42,703 bases of DNA. Origin: Gracilariopsis chorda. Taxonomy: Eukaryota > Rhodophyta > Florideophyceae > Gracilariales > Gracilariaceae. This document shows positions 9,888 to 20,333 of this stretch, one piece after another. The stretch is taken from contig NBIV01000447.1 of NCBI GenBank assembly GCA_003194525.1, forward strand, positions 1-42,703, written 5' to 3'. Every line of letters begins with the position of its first letter. Position 1 is the stretch's first letter. The notes under the pieces are model-generated. The model ran no database searches. It had not been told where the DNA came from and saw nothing but the letters and a program-made list of their open reading frames with translations. A program made the position numbers and the translations under genes.

Positions 9888-11067
9888 TCAATGGAGCAGC
9901 ATTTTAAACTTCTTAGAATACTGTTCCACACGCCCTTTTGTCTCAAAGGAAACGGACATCCGCGAGACAGCTGCTCGTCCATTTGTAAGGTAGCGCTGCA
10001 GCAGGGAAAACGATTTCCATCGTCCAGTGAGGGCAATAGTTTCAGCAGAATGTCCAAATACGTAGTCCGAAAGGGCCCCTCCTATGCGAGCAGGGTGAGT
10101 AGTGAATCGGTTGAAACCCAGACCAAAGTGGTGCGCCGCTTCTTTGAACAGGCTGTTATATTTTGTGTATGTCAGATCAAAACAGCCTCGTGTGACGGAC
10201 ACCACGAACCTTTTCTATGTAACTTTGAAGTAGCGACAGTGCTGATTTGTCCCGTAATGATGTGAACTGCATAGTACCAGTCTTTGAGTACTCAATATTT
10301 ATACCCGCCAGCTGGTCTCCAGCATGTGCAATTCGAACATCTCCCGGTAGGATGATGTCACCAACGCAAAGATCAAGAACCTCTGAAGCTCTCATACAGC
10401 AAGACGATTGCACGCACAGTGCAACTGCAGCCGACATAAAATTCTTCGTGATGAAGAACTCAGCGAATTCTATCATGGACGATCTCGTGAGTGGTAATGC
10501 TGTTAACGGAGGTTTTGTCTTGAACCACCCCTTCAAAGCCCGACAGGAGAGACCAAGCTTTGTTCGTATATATGGTATAGATAAGGACAGAAATGCCAAG
10601 AGTTTATATACATGCTGACGATTTCCAGCAGATGGGCAGCTACGATAGGCTTCGTGTATGTACTTTGCGAGGGACTCGTCGAGTTGTTGAGGAATACAGG
10701 GTTTCCGTCGGAGAGAATTAATAAACGAAACATAAGCGGCTTGGTAGAGGTTCTTCGTCTTGCGAGAAATTGTTAGGGATATGAGCGAATACCTTGCAAA
10801 AAAGTCTTCACTTGGACGTTCAAAGTTCTTCGTGTGGTTGTAAAGAGAAAAACATCGACTGCTTTCATCAGAGTACAACGGTTTGATTATTGTTTTCACC
10901 TTACTTACTCCAGATCGTTTCCTGATCGCCTTCTTCCATTGGCGTCCAAAGTATATATGGAGTAGACTCTGCCCAGCGTGCTGGGCATATGGGCTCACCT
11001 GGGCTGCAAGCTGGCGCTGACCAGGTGTAGAAGGTAAATGAATCATAGCTGCCCCACCCTTGAACAT
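9888..11067 (-). pseudogene. Tyrosine recombinase of the DIRS-like element, split by a frameshift
   Basis: The N-terminal part (11067-10177) contains the core-binding region and the first catalytic arginine in CCMRASEVLDL. A frameshift lies in the overlap 10177-10205. The second part (10205-9888) has the HxxR box in THPARIGGAL, then GHSAETIALTGRWKS and the nucleophile tyrosine in LLQRYL. The R...HxxR...W...Y pattern is that of phage-integrase-type recombinases, which DIRS elements use to integrate circular cDNA without target duplication. All catalytic residues are present; only the frameshift disables it. The start is uncertain because the first 30 residues are unlike other recombinases. Confidence 0.85.
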
Positions 11068-11141
11068 GTACGGGAAAGGCCATCGGCGGGGTTAAGATGC
11101 GTTGGAATATGAACAAAAAGAGGGTCTAAATCGTGCGCAAA

Positions 11142-13613
11142 TCACAGATCTGCATATCGTCGGCAAGCCAGGCGCATCAAATTTGAAGAGGAGCGACCCT
11201 TTCGAAATGCTCCAATAGCGACCATCGAATCGGAGAGGAGAACTAATCTGCGTCCAGTTATATTAAAAGATGCCGCCCATTCAAGGGCAAGGACGGCCGT
11301 ATGGGCCTCGAGTGCATTAATGTGTTCATTTCTTCGCCATTTGTGAACGAAAGCTCTCCTCCACATCTTTTCCTGAACAAATCTTGAGAGAGCTTTCTTC
11401 TCATTACTGCTTTCTGAGCCTCTTTTGAATGAAATCGAAGCTAGTTCCCAAATATAGGGAAGTGGGACGTCTCGATAAACCACTGCACCTGCTTTCTCAG
11501 AAGCATCGAAAAAGATAATCCGATTCCAGTAACCTCGGTTTAGGCGTATACCAGCAAAGGGGAGAAGTCTGCCTAGGAGCGTCAACTCTCGAACCATGGC
11601 CAGCTGAATTGAGCCATTAACCTTTGCAGGCTCTTCAAGATATTGAAAGGTGCGATACAGTATTGACATCAAAGGCCGGCATTCTAATGCGATCCATAAG
11701 AGTTTTCCAACTGTTGAACGAACTGTGGACTTGTTGAAAGAGATTTGGGAGACTTTTGAAACGCTTCTCAAGGCGGCATTGAGCTTTTCCGGTTTGGGAC
11801 GAAATACGTTTTGCCGAAGGTACCAATTCCATCCGAGGAAGGGTAGTCGGTTCCTTTCCAATTTTCCAAGAGGAGATGACTTTGAGCACTTCACTGGTAG
11901 GTGATTTTTGAGAAGCATCGATTCGACAGTGCGTTGAAGCCGTGTTGTTTGGTTTGCAGGACACCCAAAGAGAACGATGTTGAGGTAACCAATGATATGA
12001 AGAACCAGTACTGCAAGTTCAGTAAGTTCAATCAGACCAATGTGTCTGTGCAAGAGAATTGGGGTAGGAAATGAGTAGGAGGAATTCAAAATTCGTGATG
12101 TATCCCGGAAATTTTGAAAGGATTCCATGTAGCAAAACTCTACGAAGGTGTGCCCGGTGTATACCGACCACTTGAAACCCATTGGTAGCGTACGTTGGCA
12201 AGGTTGCATTTTTTGGTTTTGTTGCAGTCTGAAACCGAGCATGCGCTGAAAATCTCGTTTCAGAGTTCCCGGGAGATTTCCGAAGGGAGTAGGGGTCAGG
12301 GGGAACAATGAAGCCACATGGGCAGGCAGGATGATGTTTTGAAACATGTTAGCAACATGCAGAAAGAAATTGGAAGGAGGAGGTGTCGTATCTTGAACAG
12401 AAAGGTCCGCAAAGTGGCCTGAGCTTGGCAAGCAGACATGCGGTGGGTCAGGCATGGAAAAATTCTGAACCCTGGGCCAGCTGATTAACCTGTCTCTCGC
12501 TTTGTATTTCATAACGGCGAAAGAAGTCATTGTAATGGAGTCTGCAAGGCTTCTATACTGTTCCTCTTCATTGTCAATTAAAGACCACTGCAGCATTCCT
12601 GCTTGCGAAAGGCGAAGCAATATGAGAGGATATTGGGCAGGAAGGCAGTGAACTCGAGAAGCGGGAATTATCGAAGAGGACACATAGGCTCTCATGTCAC
12701 TGATAAGCTGACGGAACCCCGCTGCTTCAAATAAGAGCTGTATGTTCTTGGGAATTCGTTTGCGCCAAAAAGTATGATCTGGTGCAGTCAGAGTTGGTAG
12801 GTCTAAACGCTCAGCGTTAATCAGGGCGAAATAACCTCGCACAAGACCAGTAGATTCAAGCTGACCAAGAAATTGGATAGATTACTTGACGTTTTGGTCT
12901 TGATTAGAAGGAATGTCCTGGAAGGAGCGTGGGCTCCAATCGGGTAAGAGAAAGTTTTTGATCCCTTCGATCTTGTATTTGTTTGTCAATACATAGTGTC
13001 TTCTGACCACAGAGTGAATAGACGCACGAGTCTGGCTCCCAAAAGGACCAAACGCGCTTTGACAAGCATTACTTCCCAGAAAGAGAAAATCTAGAGACTC
13101 CAGGGCCGCAGAAATTAAAGGACTCGGGGTCCCCGACACACAGCCTTTCCGAAAGAAAGGAGCAAGTGCAAAGGTACTTGCTCTGACATTGTTGCTTAAG
13201 ACTGAGTTTGGCTGTGATTTGGACCACTGCTTGCCCTGGTGCGTCTCGTTTGGCCTGGTCGAGCTCGCTTCGTAAGGCTCCGCACTGCATTCCTTGCTGT
13301 CGACGCAGCTGATATATAGCGATTGACGATTGATCGCATAGCTTGAACCCTTATCCCAACGTCGGGGTACACTCCGCGTGAGGGAAGGAGCTGTTGAACG
13401 GCTTCGTCTCGGGTCAGTGGGTTTAGACCTGATGTCAGGTTCTCTACTTCCAGAAGCGCCCAGAGTCTTTGGAGCGCTATCTCGGTCCACGGAGCAGTTG
13501 TTATTGCCTCTTCCATGCTGGAGAAGCTGCAAAGATGAAAGTGAAGACATCTTGTGAGTGCAAGAGCCTCTTCCATCGAGCTGAAAGGCCTGCCGTCCGA
13601 CTGACGAGACCAT
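11142..13613 (-). pseudogene. RT/RNase H ORF of the DIRS-like element (catalytic box lost, one stop)
   Basis: The frame is continuous from 13613 to 11142 except for a TAA at 12882-12884. It overlaps gag in another frame, as in DIRS elements. The RT fingers and palm read from about 12400. The region expected to hold the YxDD box reads GYLNIVLFG instead of GY-x-D-D-I-x-L-F-G, so one codon is missing and neither aspartate remains. Further on, FLGWNWYLRQNVFRPKPEKL matches the DIRS RT thumb. RNase H follows with FFDASEKAGAVVY, NALEAHTAVLALEW and LLSDSMVAIGAF, keeping its D, E and D residues. RNase H looks sound while RT cannot be active. Confidence 0.85.
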
Positions 13614-14452
13614 CTTACATTCCGAACAACTAGTCCGATATTGAGACCTTCCTGACAGAGTGAATGAAGAATTGAAGGACCCATCAACTCCTGTACATTC
13701 AGGAGAACAGTAGAACGATCCGGGTAAGATTTCAATTGGCTCGGACGTACGGGCGTTGGGCCTCCAAACCTTGCCCCAAAATCCAAAGCATCCTCATTTC
13801 CGTCTCCAGTGGGAACTCCAGCTACATGATAAGCATTATGACGCTTCAGGTTTCCATCGTCTGGTAGAAATTCGGAAAGCTGGTTTGAGCGTTTGGCTGG
13901 AGGGGGAGGGTCCTCATTAACTATTTCCAGAATCACTGAATCGTTGTCTGCAACATTGAGGTCCCTGCGTTCTAGGGCTGCCCGAGTCACCGCAAGTTGA
14001 CACTTCAGAATCATTCCACAGACAGAGGCTCTCTCGTTGAAGTCACACACTCTAGGAGTGAGGTTTAAACCTAGCCTCATACACGTGGTAGCAAGTTTCA
14101 CGAGCTTTGGAAGATCGCTGTGAGCCATAGTCTCGAGGTCATTAACAGACAACGAAAAAATTTGATCCATTTCACGAGTTTCGTCATTCCCATCCCCAGA
14201 AAGATCGTTCTCGTTGACAATGAGCTGCTCAAGCCAAGCCAGAACGATCGCAAACAGCTTGTAAGCGCTACGGGGGACGGACGAATGCTTGTTACGAAGC
14301 TTCTCTGGAGCAGTTGTGAACAAGTTTTTCAAAGTACGATGATCGGCTGCACAGAGCTGGTCCAGAGTTAAGGGTCGAAGATTTTCATAGATCAATGGGA
14401 CGGGTTCGACATTAACTGGTGAAATGGCATCGGAGTCGGACATGTTGAACAA
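13196..14452 (-). CDS. Gag-like ORF of the DIRS-like element
   Basis: A single open frame of 418 codons begins MFNMSDSDAISPVNVEPV and ends SGPNHSQTQS. No classical zinc knuckle is visible. The middle is acidic and polar, with the short proline run PPPPAKR. The last 60 residues are rich in Arg and Ser (RSLTKRARPGQTRRTRASSG), suited to nucleic-acid binding. Its place at the 5' end of a DIRS-like element and its overlap with the RT frame identify it as the gag position; the sequence alone would not. A duplicated short motif, PFSSMEEALAL and SFSSMEEAITT, lies about two thirds of the way in. Two methionines (codons 1 and 4) could start translation. It appears intact and could still be expressed. 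Confidence 0.7.
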   Translation of the reverse strand: MFNMSDSDAISPVNVEPVPLIYENLRPLTLDQLCAADHRTLKNLFTTAPEKLRNKHSSVPRSAYKLFAIVLAWLEQLIVNENDLSGDGNDETREMDQIFSLSVNDLETMAHSDLPKLVKLATTCMRLGLNLTPRVCDFNERASVCGMILKCQLAVTRAALERRDLNVADNDSVILEIVNEDPPPPAKRSNQLSEFLPDDGNLKRHNAYHVAGVPTGDGNEDALDFGARFGGPTPVRPSQLKSYPDRSTVLLNVQELMGPSILHSLCQEGLNIGLVVRNVRWSRQSDGRPFSSMEEALALTRCLHFHLCSFSSMEEAITTAPWTEIALQRLWALLEVENLTSGLNPLTRDEAVQQLLPSRGVYPDVGIRVQAMRSIVNRYISAASTARNAVRSLTKRARPGQTRRTRASSGPNHSQTQS

Positions 14453-14460
14453 ACTGAATG

Positions 14461-16346
14461 AAAGAATTCACCACTTCTCCCCTTCAGTGTCAAGAGATGA
14501 GTAGAAAACGGAGAAAGCTTCGAGAGAAGCAGGACGTGATGTTCAGAACCTGGCTTCACTTGTTCACTAGAAGCCCACTAAGGCATTTGATTGCAATTTG
14601 ATGGTCCTTCCTGACTTGTACACAGAAATGTGTCGAAAGCGAGTTTTGCTAATCACGATTTTCGTCAGAGCGACCGTTTGCAGACTGTAACACAGGTTCG
14701 TTCGCCGTCTTCCTGCAGAAATACTTCCAGAAACGGTACTCTTGCGCCCACGCAAACGTGTCACATTCAACAAACTGTGTATACAAAAGCCGCTGTCATT
14801 GTCAGCCCATGCCTGACTCTGTGCATGCTCAAGGGAGCTTTGGATGATATATGCGTGCAGCTACCAATTGCTCCAATAAAATTTCATTCCAATTATCACA
14901 GTTTTGGTGCATCGGCTTGCGTGCAGACAAGCTCTTTTGCCAGATGGGAAGCACGGGCGAAGTGCCAAAACTCTTGTCTCAGTACGACATCTTCTCGTCG
15001 TCTGGCCCTAGCGCAATAGAGCAGAATGGTATACAGTCAACAAGCGGAATTAGTGGGAGGGGAAGGAACAAACCGAAAAAGCAAAACAACAAAGCCGAAT
15101 CCCAAAGAAAAAAATGTAGAACAGCGGCAGTGTTCATGACTACGTGAACACTAGGAATCAGGCGGAATCTTCGGGGTTTTCACGCTCTTTAGAATAAACG
15201 TCTTCTTCCTCGGTGGCTATGGCACGTAGTGAATAGCTGCCACCCATGATTTAAACACTTGCCACCCACGATTCGAACCATCCCTTTTTGATACATTGCC
15301 AAGTCACTAAGCGTACTTCTTTTCGTCTTGCTCCCGTTCTCGGCTCCAATAAACCATCATCTGCGATCTACCCATTATCGGCAACCCTCGTTACCACTGC
15401 CATCCCGCTTTCGTACGGTAGCCTGTGCTAGAAATTTGGAAAAAGCAATCCATATGCGTGGTACCTCCTATGCGCACGTGAAACACTTGCAAAAAATAGC
15501 TTACTCTGTACCCTCATGTTCACGTGTGTGCAGGTGTGGTAAACCTATACAACACCATCGAAACACCGCCTAAAACAACAAGAACATGAAGTCGACCACC
15601 TCGAACTCCAGCATGTCAGGTAAAACGGCCTGCTTTTACTCTACAGTTTGCTACGAAGACCGTCGTAAACATACTCTCCCCAAGCAAACATCTTCACATG
15701 GGGCATCCGATCTTTCCTACATTCACGAATCTGGTTACTCCACTAACCATTTTCGTGCTCGTGAGCTATTCTGCGCACCGCCAGGTTGCTGAACGTGTTG
15801 AAACGGCGATTGCACAAGTTGCAGGATTGGCGTTGAAGCTTCAAGTACACCGAGTTTTATTGACGGGAAGTGTACCCTGTCCATTTAGAAACGTAGCCAA
15901 ACGCTGGGCATTTGTGTGCATTTCTTATGCCGGATTGCTCCAGCGAGACTTCTGATTAGCAGTGGCGCGAGTTCCGGGCTGAACGGGTATGCGTTATCGT
16001 CTTGTTACCCTTCCTTGAGCAACCCCAGTGACAGTCGTAGAAGTCGTGTGGATTTTGATAGTGTAAAGAGAACGCGCCCGTTGAGAGGTAAATGCATCTC
16101 TACAAACACTGCATTGAAGAAGTTTTCGGGGCTTGAGCATGGGCTCTGCGCATATGTCTCCTCGAATTCCCTTCGTCTCGAAACTGTTCCCAACATTCGC
16201 AGAAGTGGATCAACCGCAAATCGTCGAAAGGGTGTGCCCGCGCAGAATTTCTGTGCCATGACTTCATATTTCCGTATTCGCCAAGCATTCAGAGCACATT
16301 GTAAGTCCATCCTATTCAGTTATTGGATCATCACTTACCCTAAACA
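14461..16346. other. No recognised gene
   Basis: Several overlapping ORFs of 60-165 codons occur on both strands, the longest at 15916-16410 (+). None has a recognisable domain and none has a matched start context with downstream continuity. A weak direct repeat, GCCACCCAYGATT, occurs twice near 15239 and 15264. I see no LTRs, inverted repeats or RNA genes here. Confidence 0.35.
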
Positions 16347-17131
16347 TCACGGCTTCATTGAGACCATTATGGATGCGAAGCAACGGCACGCCATGAGACG
16401 CGCTAACTGAGTCATGAGGAACGACGTTGGTAGTCTGTGTGTTCGTGGCGGCAGACAGACCACTACCAGATGACCAAATTTTTGTGGTGGAGAGTACCGG
16501 GGCACTGGGCTGAGATTAGTGCAGGACAGCGCGCGTGGACACCATATAGGGTTGCGCAACCATATGCCTGGAAGTGTAAACACCGGGTTGAGATTGAGAT
16601 GAAATACGTCGCTCAAATCCACCACCTCTTTAGATCATCTGGATGAGTGACAAAATGCATATAAGAGCTCCACACGGTTCAAGCTTTGAATAAGGTGGTA
16701 CAGACGAGAAAGTTCCAAGTCCATTAAGACCTCCCATTGGTCTACGCGTTTGGTTATGTGCCGCTGACATATCAAAAGGAAACGGAAGCATGAACCTCAG
16801 AAGTGATGTTTCTGGTGATTTCGGAGATGGGCGGCAGGCGGCTGCCCATAGAATCGACACTTTCTCCATCATATTGCGTTCTGCGATATTTACAGCGCGT
16901 GAGGTGAGGATAGGGTAAGGAAAACGATTGGTTTCCTGTCTATCTGCAATTTGTCGGTTGATTGAGGTGTAAGAAAAGTGTGCACGCTGTTCTAGATCGC
17001 TAGAGAAACTCCGAATATGAGGGTGCCGGATGGTTTCTTGGCCATTTGGATGATTGACCACAACGTTTTCGTGGTTAAACTCAGGTACATAACAGGAGAT
17101 TGGATTAGAGCGGAGCAGTTGAGGTGCAGCG
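16347..17131 (-). other. Two adjacent minus-strand ORFs, unidentified
   Basis: ORFs 17139-16630 (169 codons) and 16625-16347 (92 codons) lie end to end on the same strand but in different frames; they could be one broken reading frame. Composition is protein-like (PFPFDMSAAHNQTRRPMGG; LSDVFHLNLNPVFTLPGIW). I recognise no family. The first ORF begins inside the 19-bp LTR stub at 17132-17150, so its annotated start cannot be original. It may be an old host gene or transposon into which a family C copy inserted. Confidence 0.25.
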
Positions 17132-17150
17132 TGTAACACAGAAGACAGCC
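17132..17150 (+). repeat. 19-bp stub of a family C LTR fused to pol
   Basis: TGTAACACAGAAGACAGCC is identical to the first 19 bases of the LTR at 18872. The next base is already pol sequence (RNase H). This looks like the start of a 5' LTR whose remainder, together with gag, protease and most of RT/RNase H, has been deleted. Confidence 0.8.
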
Positions 17151-17152
17151 CC

Positions 17153-18870
17153 TATCTTCGCGGAAGATATTTTACTCTTCTCACTGATCACGACCCAATC
17201 AGGTTCCTTCAGTCAAAGAGTAAGTTGACCGGGAGGCAGTGTCGTTGGCTTGAAGAAATCCAAGAATACAGCTTCGACGTCAGGCATATTGCCGAAAAGA
17301 AGAACGTTGTACCTGACGCACTCAGCCGCAGACCCGACCACACTCCCCCGCAGCTCCACTCGCTTTCCGCATGCATGCCGGGGTTGCACGATCGCATTCG
17401 TGCGACCTACGCCGCGGATACCTTGGCCACTGAATTGCTTTCGCATCTCAGAGACAGTTCGCAGTCCACTCTCGCCCGTCTACTCCGCTCAATAACCAAC
17501 TTCAAGCTCATCGATGATCTCTTGTACTGGAAGGGGACCTCCCCTTTGAGGTTGTACATCCCTACACCAAACTTGCGATCTGAGTTAATGGATTACTTTC
17601 ACGGAGTGGGACACCTGGGTGCTGATAAGACCTACTGCTCGGCTGTGCGAAGCGTCTACTGGCCGCAGATGTATGGAGATATACTTCGCTTTGTGCGCAA
17701 TTGTCGCCATTGTCAGTCTAACAAGTCGTCCATGACTTGCCCGAAGGGCTTACTGATGCCCCTACCGATCCCGAATCGTTGTTGGGAGATAGTCACATTC
17801 GACTTTCTGACTGAACTTCCCCGTTCGGACTCCGGACACGATTCCATCCTCGTCTTCGTCGAGAAGCTTTCTAAGTATACTATTTTCGTTCCAACCACGA
17901 AGAATGCAACGGCGAAGGACACTATGGCTTTGTTCGACGCACATCTTTTTCGAAGTACGGTGTACCTCACACTCTCGTTTCTGATCGCGATCCCAAGGTC
18001 AGGTCTCGATTTTGGCGATCTCTTATGCAACTTCTCAATGTGAGGTGCAATATTTCTTCTGCTGACCACCCGCAGACGGACGGACAATCGGAGAACATGA
18101 TTCGTACCCTCTCTTCCATGCTCCGTACCTCCATTCAATCTTCGCCGTCCGACTGGAACCGCCTTTTGCCGACTCTTGAATTCGAATACAACGCTTCTCG
18201 CCATGGCAGCACACGACGAGCGCCATTCGAAGTCATTCTAGGGTACGTCCCCGATACGTCGGTCACAAGGTCTCTTCAGCACTGCACGGAACTCTCCGAA
18301 GAAGCTCTCAACTACATTGATCGTCGCAAGGCATTCGTTGCAATGGCCAGAGATAATTTGGCTACCGCAGTGTCGAAGCAAAGGTTTTACGCTGACAGGA
18401 CTCGAGCACACGTCTCGTTTGTAGTTGGAAACTTGGTTCTCCTCCGTGCAGACAATCTTTCTCTTACACGACGCTCAAGTCTCCCGAAGAAGTGGCAACC
18501 ACGTTTCATTGGCCCATTCCGCATTCGCGAAGTCTTGTCGCCAGTTACCTACCGCATTGAACTACCTGCCACCATGCGCCGAGCTCATGATGTTTTTCAT
18601 GTTTCGAGACTGAAGCTATTTCACACTAACCAGCAGGGCCCGCTGGATATTGTCATTAGCAACGATGGAACGGTTGAACAAGAAGCTTGCGCCATATTGG
18701 ATAAGAAAAAGTTTAATCGCAAAGTTTTTTACCTGGTCCACTTTGTTGGAGAAGCTCGCGAAGACGCGGTTTGGCTTCCTCGAACTTCGCTTTCGAATTG
18801 CAAGGAACTGTTGGCATCTTTTCAATACTCTAAGACTTCGCTGGGACAGCTTCAGCCCAAAACGGGGTGA
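17153..18870 (+). pseudogene. Family C pol 3' half: RNase H end, integrase, chromodomain (one frameshift)
   Basis: It opens in RNase H (YLRGRYFTLLTDHDPIRFLQ) and passes DALSRRPDH to integrase. The zinc finger reads HGVGHLGADKTYCSAVRSVY and CRHCQ. Catalytic D is in TFDFLTELP. A single-base frameshift in the T run at 17946-17950 hides SKYGVPHTLVSDRDPKVRS, which carries the second D; beyond it ORF 18025-18870 continues in frame with HPQTDGQSENM and the catalytic E. A chromodomain follows near the end (AILDKKKFNRKVFYLVHF and EDAVWLPRTSL), ending at TGA 18868-18870 inside the polypurine tract. Apart from that one indel the integrase is complete, so the copy is fairly young. Gag, protease and RT are missing. 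Confidence 0.9.
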
Positions 18871-18871
18871 G
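18859..18871 (+). promoter_or_regulatory. Polypurine tract of family C
   Basis: AAAACGGGGTGAG directly precedes the LTR start TGTAACAC and contains the pol stop codon. The mirror sequence at 42696-42703 shows the same GGGGTGAG next to the inverted LTR. Confidence 0.8.
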
Positions 18872-18924
18872 TGTAACACAGAAGACAGCCTACAAGCCAA
18901 GTCACGCCTGAACACCGTGATCGG

Positions 18925-19023
18925 CTTGTAGCTGTCATGGTCACAGACAGTAGCTAGCTTGTAGCTGTCATGGTCACAGACAGTAGCTAGCTTGTAGCTG
19001 TCATGGTCACAGACAGTAGCTAG
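18925..19023 (+). repeat. Three perfect 33-bp tandem repeats in the family C U3 region
   Basis: The unit begins CTTGTAGCTGTCATGGTC and ends ACAGACAGTAGCTAG. Three exact copies run head to tail, followed by the partial unit CTTGTAGC. Each unit holds a short inverted pair CTGTC..GACAG. They lie 45 bp upstream of the TATA box, the usual place for LTR enhancers. The same three units occur at 42544-42642 in the inverted copy. Confidence 0.9.
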
Positions 19024-19067
19024 CTTGTAGCGTAGTCATAGAAGTCTCCAGACTGCTACAAGACATG

Positions 19068-19074
19068 TATAAAA
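19068..19074 (+). promoter_or_regulatory. TATA box of the family C LTR
   Basis: TATAAAA about 200 bp into the LTR, just after the tandem repeats; conserved at 42493-42499 in the inverted copy. Transcription would be expected to start near 19100. Confidence 0.65.
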
Positions 19075-19514
19075 TGAGCGTCAGCTGACCTTCCCCTTCA
19101 TTTGGAGGAGGTCAGACCTTATCCACCATCACTTTATTACACAGCGTTTGTCTCCTTTGACTGCATAGCGAGATGCTGTTCGCAGTTGACTTGTGAAAGA
19201 TTAGGAAAGACTGTGAAGATGTTGAACGCACGAAGATGACGGTAAACGGCTTTTCAGGTCGTACAATATTTTCTTTTGTTAATCGCACGAATACTTTCCG
19301 CGGATGAAACTTCTTTCTGCCATTGAAGTAATACATCCAAGAGCTAGTCTTGTACTAAGATCTGATAGAAACGGAAATTGAAAGGCCACAATACAACATT
19401 TTGGAGAGCTTTGCAGGTAGCATCTCTTCATTGGCGGGTGGAACAGCGAGGCCGTCAGTATCGGACGCTAAGTGCTTGGTCTTCTCGCACCTAGAAGGTA
19501 AGCCCCTTTCGAAA

Positions 19515-19519
19515 GAGAG
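19515..19519. repeat. Target-site duplication of element B (left)
   Basis: GAGAG; the partner is at 30742-30746. In the inverted LTR copy at 42052-42056 the same site occurs once (CTCTC), the unfilled state. Confidence 0.9.
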
Positions 19520-20281
19520 TGTTGGTGTTTCGTGCCAGTATTCCCTCCTGTGCCAGCTAGGTAACGTAAAGGATGAATTCGAATACGGAGGTTGAGTACG
19601 CTTCAGAATACCGTAACAGGTTCTGTTCCTGGTATACGAACTCTTGTTCCGAATTTTCAGAACCGGATTCTTTTTTCTGAGATCCTCGTTCCGAACTGAG
19701 GGCAAACTGTTGCACACCGCAATCACCAGAAGCTCTCGAGTTTTCTTTGCGGCCCTGGCAGTGACTACACGAAAACGTTAACCTGATCAAAGGTGTTCGG
19801 TTAAGATGCGCCCCTGACGCAAAACGGAAAAAGGGAAATGTTCTGGATGGAGGTGTAACAAGCAGGGAGATTTCCTGAACCTGACTTCACAGGACAGAGA
19901 CAAGACAAACCTCGCAACTCCGCAACGCCTCGCAAATGGCAAGAGCATAGAACACACCTCTCTGGGTCCCCTCTACCTCCGTGCTGCGCGCTCCAAGGAG
20001 GTAGAGTATTTATTTTGTCGGTCGCGATTCAAACTAAATACACGCACGGAAGGAAGTAGGTTCAATCAGAATCGCTTTCTGTGTAACCAGGAAGCATCTC
20101 AGCCTCTCAATTCAACTACACAGAAGTGCCCGCGGATTTTGAGGGAACGCCTATGTACATCCGCCTCCAGGGAAATCTCCTTACTTCGAAACCCTGGCGC
20201 TTCGCACGCGAACCTCGCGTGGGCCATAACCGAGCCATACGTAGCGGCCGCCTACGCAGTGCTCGGCGGAGCATCACATCA
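19520..20281 (-). repeat. Family B 3' LTR (762 bp)
   Basis: TGTTGGTG...CACATCA on the plus strand. It matches 29980-30741 except at two positions that I saw (19532 and 20267). It contains a perfect 10-bp inverted repeat (19971-19980 with 19997-20006) next to a TATA-like AT run on the minus strand (20013-20007). Confidence 0.95.
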
Positions 20282-20333
20282 TTGCTCCCAGAACCAATCT
20301 GCGAAAGCAGAATGTGGTTCTGTCTGGAAGAGG

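Larger units (their letters stand above)
9650..14460 (-). mobile_element. DIRS-like retrotransposon with tyrosine recombinase (decayed)
   Basis: Three coding blocks lie in order on the minus strand: a gag-like ORF (14452-13196), an RT/RNase H ORF (13613-11142) and a tyrosine recombinase (11067-9888). This order, with a tyrosine recombinase in place of an integrase and with no protease seen, defines the DIRS order (DIRS, PAT, Ngaro). I could not find the inverted or split direct terminal repeats by eye, so both ends are estimates from coding limits. A perfect 6-bp hairpin with 3-base loop (GCGACT..AGTCGC) lies at 9769-9783 in the 3' region. Confidence 0.85.
18872..19519 (+). repeat. Family C LTR, left copy, first segment (U3 and R)
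   Basis: It starts TGTAACAC at the polypurine tract. It holds a triple 33-bp tandem repeat (18925-19023) and a TATA box (TATAAAA, 19068-19074), so U3 is at least 200 bp. It ends at GAGAG (19515-19519), the target duplicated by element B. It matches the inverted copy at 42048-42695 with few differences. Confidence 0.85.

Noticed and set aside
12882..13613. Separate 243-codon gene on the minus strand
   Set aside because: It is the upstream part of the DIRS-like RT frame, in register with 12842-11142 and separated only by one TAA.
15225..15300. GATTCGAACC near 15267-15276 resembles the B box of a tRNA on the minus strand
   Set aside because: The bases flanking the loop do not form a T stem, and no A box or acceptor stem could be matched.
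15916..16410. 164-codon plus-strand ORF as a gene
   Set aside because: The opposite strand is also open over much of the same region (16310-16005), there is no recognised motif, and no evidence favours either strand.
18925..19023. CRISPR-like array
   Set aside because: The 33-bp units are contiguous without spacers and lie in an LTR of a eukaryotic retrotransposon.
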